Part shown: in pieces, positions 58,841 to 64,000 of the stretch
How positions within the stretch are numbered: position 1 is the first letter of the stretch
Layout: each line of letters starts with the position of its first letter
Source: Liolophura sinensis
Taxonomy: Eukaryota; Mollusca; Polyplacophora; Chitonida; Chitonidae
Direction: 5' to 3'
Length of the DNA: 64,000 nt
Assembly: GCF_032854445.1 (NCBI RefSeq)
Contig: NC_088302.1
Span: 32,831,979 to 32,895,978 of the forward strand
Program-made: the position numbers and the translations under genes
The notes under the pieces: model-generated
Seen by the model: the letters and a program-made list of their open reading frames with translations, nothing else
What the model was told of the DNA's origin: nothing
Databases searched by the model: none

Positions 58841-61800
58841 ATGTTAACGCTTACATTATAGATGGCATCTTCGCGTTCTGGTGTGTATTCAGGTTGACAA
58901 TAGGTTTGTCCCTCGACATTACATTACGTAACAGAGATACAAGTTTCATCAGTACTCCGATAAGATAAAAGTGTTCTCATCAATAGTATGTTCGAACAGT
59001 AAATGATAAGCGTAAGTCAGTGGCTTGTGCCGAGATATGTTTTAACTCCTTTAGAGCGTGTCCGTGTAATCTTCCAAAGATTACACATAACGGTGACGAT
59101 GCTTTTCGGCTCGACTGCGATTTTCCTGTGTAAGCATAACGCAGAATGTATGTCGGCAGTAAGTTGGCGAGGGACGCAGTACTCAGGATTGCCTACAGTG
59201 GACGGTTTGGGGGTAAGATTCCGCTGGCTTTTGGCTTTGTCAGCGTATGTCGTGCTTGGCGGGAGAAAAATCACACCCTTGGGGTGCTTATGCAAATACG
59301 CTTAGGAGAGCACCTGTCAGATCTGGGTGTCGTAAAGTAAATTGCTTATTGACAACATTGCTATTGCTACACGCGATACAGCACCTGAAGATATATATTT
59401 ATTAGAGATTAGTCGTTCCTACGCAATTGGCAAACACTTCTGTCTTGTAAATTATTAACAACAGCACGAAAGCAATGTTGACAAGCACTGTTTTATAAGT
59501 TGCATTTTGTTAGTCGTTTATGACTTTTTAAACAGTTTGCAAAATTATAGGGACTATATTTTTTCAGAGGTTCCACGATGCTCCAGCCGCAGATGTATAG
59601 GGAAACTAAGCGTGTTTATAGCTTTCAGTGCGCTGCGTTGTGACTTTTATTTGAGGTTTTGAGTGATTATAAAATGGTTCAGGCGCTGTACAGAACAAGG
59701 ATAACGCGAAATGGCATATTTGTTTAACTCTACCAAATCTGTTACAACGTTCGGCGTCTTTTATGTCTTTATTTGTCGCCCCCTCCCCCTCGCCATCGAC
59801 CGCGAAAAAAATATTATACATGAACAGTCGAAATAAAACCCAGGAAAATGTAAGATGACAGCATTTCGTGTGACAATTTGCCCACTATTTCACACATTCG
59901 TCACTGTTCTGGTTTTACTCTATATGCTATTGTCTTTTGCACTACACCGTTTTCGAAAACAGAACAGAATGCTGACGTTGGCAATTCCAGCTGAACAAGT
60001 GATGAAGACGTGCACTTATTATAGCTGGTCTCTTTATACACTACGTTCAAGGCTGTGAATTTATTAAAGGAGAAGATAACTTAAAAACATGACTCTATAA
60101 GATGAAAAGGGCGCATTTTTTTCTATCTGGTGGTGCCTGCTGCAAAATCTTGCGATTTTTCCTCGCCATACACGAAAAGCCTAAAAACGGCAAAGCTGGC
60201 ATAAATCTCTGAGTTCATCGCGTCCTCCATCTTTAACACCCGGTAATTTTTGCCGGGGGTGTGTTGCCTCTCAGCCATTGATAGTCGTTAAGACTGCCGT
60301 CTTGTTCGTGTAAACTCGGAACCTACGTCCAACATTCAGGTTTCCCGGTCGTCAAGCGGAAAACGAACTGTACTGTTCGCTACCTTCTGAGAAGAAGAGT
60401 TCTACCGGAAATATACGAACTGCACTTTGGCGGTTTCCGACGGCAATTCTCCTCCTAACACAGAAGACTTCAGGACTAATTCTTAGGCAAAATGGAGTCG
60501 CCCACAGCGGGTGTTGGCGCTGACTTTATTTATAATTTTTCACTTGCGGTACATATTAGAATTTTTATGGCATGCACCTGCGAGGAAATGCATACACTTT
60601 TCAATGGTATTTGATTGATATTTACATTTTCTTCTCCTTTAAGCTACGTGACTATACCCACTCAATACTGCACAAGCAAAGGACTGGAATTTCTGACCGA
60701 CGGAACAATGAAAAAACATAATTTTCGCCATATTAATCAAGTGACATGACATTGAAATCTCTGAGACAATTGACTATTTTTAGCTGACCAGAAATGACGC
60801 CATATTTTTTTCCCTCCATGAAACGAACACGACTGGCGTTCAGATTTGTTCGTCTGAACGAATCAGGTCATGCCAGCCAATGATGAAGGACATTTTTTGC
60901 GCTTTTCTTGTCGAATTTGTTTAAGATTGTAAATTGAGAAAAAATTTACAGATTATCACATTCGTAAAATTGTTCAGTTCAAACTATTATACCATAAACG
61001 TTTTTTCTTAAACATTGAGTAGAATGTTATATAAACAAAATCGCTGAAAGAAGTGCCGAATTCGAAACACAGACCTGAGTACAAAGCAGGTAAGAACTAA
61101 TAAAGTAAGCCTGAAGTTGCTTTCGGTGTTACTAGTGTTTTTTTTTTTTTGTTTGTTTTTTTTTTTCTCAGTGTCGAAGCCGTTTCATTATTCCAGATGC
61201 GCGCAGTGCGTGACTGATTCGTGATGTTTTAATTCATCAGATGTCTGTTCCATATTTGATGGATGATCCCAGCATCTGTAGATAGCGCTGAAATTGTATT
61301 CCCTTGCCAGCCAAAACACCGGGAGAGTCACAAACGAATCGCTGCCATAACAAGGCTACTGCGTCGGTTAATACGCCTAAAAACATCCCGCTACAAACGG
61401 CCTTTTAGTCCTTTCAGCAGCCATGGATACGTGTGTTGAACAATCTCTGGAGACCAGTGGCAGCTGGGACCCGGCGCATGATCTGCATGTACGCTATAAT
61501 AGCCGAGGCTTTCTTCCATGCATAAAGTTATTCTGATCCGTATGCATATAATATCACTCTCAATTCCGCTTTATTAAGTATGTGTAGTTCATGCGAAAGA
61601 CCCGGGCCAGGGACTTCAAAATTGGCTCCGATGGTACTTCCCAAACTTGACATTCAACATGACGGACAAGCCAAGTATGGATCGATAAACTGAGGCTCGG
61701 GACAGGTGGTTAGGGGAGGGAGCGTCATGAATGTCGTGTGTCTTTTGCAATGTCTTTCAATGAGGCAGCACTCTAAATATAATGGCACTGGAAAGGGTCT

Positions 61801-62298
61801 TCTAAATCGATACATTATCGTGATCGGACAGAAAAAGGCGTCTTAAAAGGATAAACTACATGATATGCTTTTTCAATAGAATCTACTTATGGTCATAGCC
61901 ATAAACCGTGCATTTATGTGTACCGTGCTATTTTAAATACATGTTGAATAATCCATAGTCACCGTGTATTCCCCCCAGAAGATCTTTGGGGATTATTACA
62001 ATCTCTTATAATTGCAGATGTGTGGTAAACGCATGTAATACACACTATACTTAATGATAGAAACATCAGAGAGTTTTTGCGTAGATCAAGATTGTCGCAT
62101 CATGATTTATCTATTATAGTTATACTCCAAGGGTTAGCGAATGCTGTCCTTCGTCAATGGTTTCTTTATATACGTTTTGGGGTAGCTGACTGACTATAAT
62201 GAGTACATGGCAATATTAGGTTCAGACTGTCAGTAACGTTCCTTTTACTGTTTACCTTCGCCATCTACACATTAAGCCTGTTTATATCAGAGAACTAG
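58841..62298. other. Intergenic stretch, no gene seen
   Basis: ORFs of 100 codons or fewer, overlapping on both strands and unrecognised. A T-rich tract ending CTCAG near 61171 would make a strong splice acceptor, but the sequence after it has early stops in the frames I followed. Confidence 0.5.
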
Positions 62299-62643
62299 AT
62301 GTCACCGCAGGTTCTTTACGACTTCAGGAATGACAGGACACGATGCGGCAAATATTTATGTCTGGCTCTGGTATGCCGCTTTGTGTTTCTGGAAGGTTTC
62401 AATTTAGCCCAGGATTTCCCTTGTTTGGCTGTTTTAGAGTTATATAATTTAGAAATGGTTCAGTGGGTGGCTTTGTCTGCATGTTTAATCGAACGGTGTG
62501 TCAGGAGAGATGGTACGCCAAGAGTTTACGTCCGCTGTGATAAGATTGTGGTAAAAGGTAATGTCCCTTGTGATCTGCTTGCTCTAGAAGGTTTCTTGTC
62601 TGTGAGACAAGCTTTTGAGAGGCCTGTTCCAAAGGGATGCTGA
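62299..62643 (+). CDS. Unrecognised 114-residue ORF, doubtful
   Basis: This ATG-initiated frame is Leu/Val/Cys-rich (for example GKYLCLALVCRFVFLEGF near residues 17-34). An AATAAA follows at 62662..62667, shortly after its stop. I recognise no domain. Other ORFs of similar length in the window are noise, so this is listed mainly because of the nearby polyadenylation-like signal. It could be chance or a relic of a mobile element. Confidence 0.12.
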   Translation: MSPQVLYDFRNDRTRCGKYLCLALVCRFVFLEGFNLAQDFPCLAVLELYNLEMVQWVALSACLIERCVRRDGTPRVYVRCDKIVVKGNVPCDLLALEGFLSVRQAFERPVPKGC

Positions 62644-62667
62644 GGCCATTATGAGAACAATAATAAA

Positions 62668-64000
62668 TTTCGGTCGAGTTTCAGGAGTAATTTCTTCGCG
62701 TATAAATCACCTCAGGTTAAAGGATTCCGCTGGCATCCATTATTCAAATTCTCTGCATACATTTACATTATTCAAGTGTTATATGATGGAGAAAAAGAAT
62801 TACTTAGTTTAACTCCAGCACCTTTCCACCCGCTAGGTGTCGCCCAACAAGTATCCCAGGTGGCTAGGAAACCAGCAGTCAGGCGTGACTATCAGCCAAT
62901 GGGAGTGTTCCTTAGTCATTGTGTCCGTGTCGCGTCGAAATCTTAGGGTCGCGCGATTTCAACTATTCTGCACATCGACATGAGATAAACTGACTTTCTT
63001 TCCTGGTTCTATTTGTATGGCTAGATTGCACCCTTCATATAATCGGGCCGTTGTCAAGTGACTCGATCCAGTTAGCCCGAAGATGTTTTACACTCCCTGG
63101 TCCGATTTTCGTGTCAATTGTTAACTCACCTCAAAGAGAGATATATGTCCCGGTTTATAAACACGACAGAAGTACATTATCATTCTAGATTTACGTACAT
63201 ATCTCGTGTGGAGGAAACCCTCACGGTCGCATGAGCTTTGCAACGTATATAGTTGGGTAGAAACAGAGAAGTAGTCTGTGCCAAGCTGACATTAATCCAA
63301 TATCTTGATTGGCAAATGTCAACCGTACCGTGTAATTCGATAACTTTAAAGCAGATAGAAAGCGTTTCTCGCGGATAGCCATTGTTTTATCAATCATTAT
63401 TAGGAGTTACAGAGAGACTGCTATCAAGTCTTATTACCCAGTCCTCACTGCCACAGCTGGTAATGTTTCCTCGGCCCCCCGATCTTGGCCCTGCGTTTAA
63501 GTCACCATTCATTTCCCTGATCAGTCTGGGGAACTGGGCTGGCTGGCCGGAGTTGAGAACTCGGGACATCTGGCCGTCTGCTGGAATGCTGTGTTTAGGG
63601 GAATATCCGCAGGAACAGTTCGGGTTCAGATCGATATAGTCCGTATACAGTGGTCAGCATGTTGGCGGGTAGACAGTAATTGCCAAGTATAATTCGGTTA
63701 TGAGGACTAACTTCTATTACTCGGTCACACGAGTCATTGAAAGACCCCATAAGTCTCCTTTGGTCCGCTTTCAAGGGTCTCTTTGTCCGAGGCATTACTT
63801 TGTGTCAGTTATTCTCCACAACATTACAAATGATGAGGACTGCTATGGCCAGGAATCCTACGACTAGCCACTGTGGATAATGTAAGCCCTTATCTTGAAG
63901 AAACAATTATCAGATTCCCTTTGATGTGTAGGAGGACTTTAAATTTAGAGTTATAGGTTGATGTTTTAACAATATTGTAGGTATAGGCAAGATGTGTTGC
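62668..64000. other. Intergenic stretch, no gene seen
   Basis: Short unrecognised ORFs (85 codons or fewer). No repeat or element noted up to the window end. Confidence 0.5.

Overview
The window is eukaryotic nuclear DNA from an animal. It is AT-rich, with long gene-free stretches, introns with GT..AG borders, and many short retroposons and satellites. The SINE copies, whose 3' part in antisense reads about 'gattggtgttttacgccgt' followed by a body on 'acggcggccagcattatgg', are of a kind I associate with molluscs, especially bivalves. Together with a RING-bearing MEX3 gene this suggests a lophotrochozoan, most likely a mollusc. The species cannot be fixed from the window.

One protein-coding gene is certain: a MEX3-family RNA-binding ubiquitin ligase on the minus strand. 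Its coding exons are 30104..29852 and 29151..27572 (610 codons), separated by a 700-bp intron inside the first KH domain. A probable 3' UTR lies to its left (about 26.1-27.6 kb) and a probable promoter region to its right (30.1-30.4 kb). A second, much weaker gene candidate is a first coding exon on the plus strand at 43849. It has a good initiation context, a signal-peptide-like N-terminus, and upstream CRE, CCAAT-box and YY1-like motifs. No continuation exon was found.

The rest is repeat-rich intergenic DNA. From left to right: a degenerate ~120-bp tandem repeat (0.1-0.47 kb); a degenerate ~130-bp repeat (8.4-9.3 kb); a 39-bp minisatellite of 30 units whose period keeps several overlapping frames open (11.36-12.54 kb); scattered tRNA-derived SINE copies; the MEX3 gene; a four-copy 19-bp repeat with octamer-like cores (37.6 kb); a SINE inserted into the tail of another SINE (45.4-45.8 kb); a block of duplicated segments (46.0-47.5 kb); a satellite of 53-bp monomers organised as a 212-bp four-monomer higher-order repeat (49.7-51.3 kb) with decayed monomers on its right flank; a complete SINE with a perfect 12-bp target-site duplication (52.9-53.2 kb); a 42-bp satellite with two subfamilies (53.8-54.97 kb); and two more degenerate repeat fields (56.0-56.5 and 58.1-58.8 kb).

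The genes do not form an operon or pathway. I see no novel multi-gene system. The most unusual structures are the 53-bp/212-bp higher-order satellite, in which every core monomer joins a splice-acceptor-like sequence directly to a donor-like one, and the undescribed candidate first exon.
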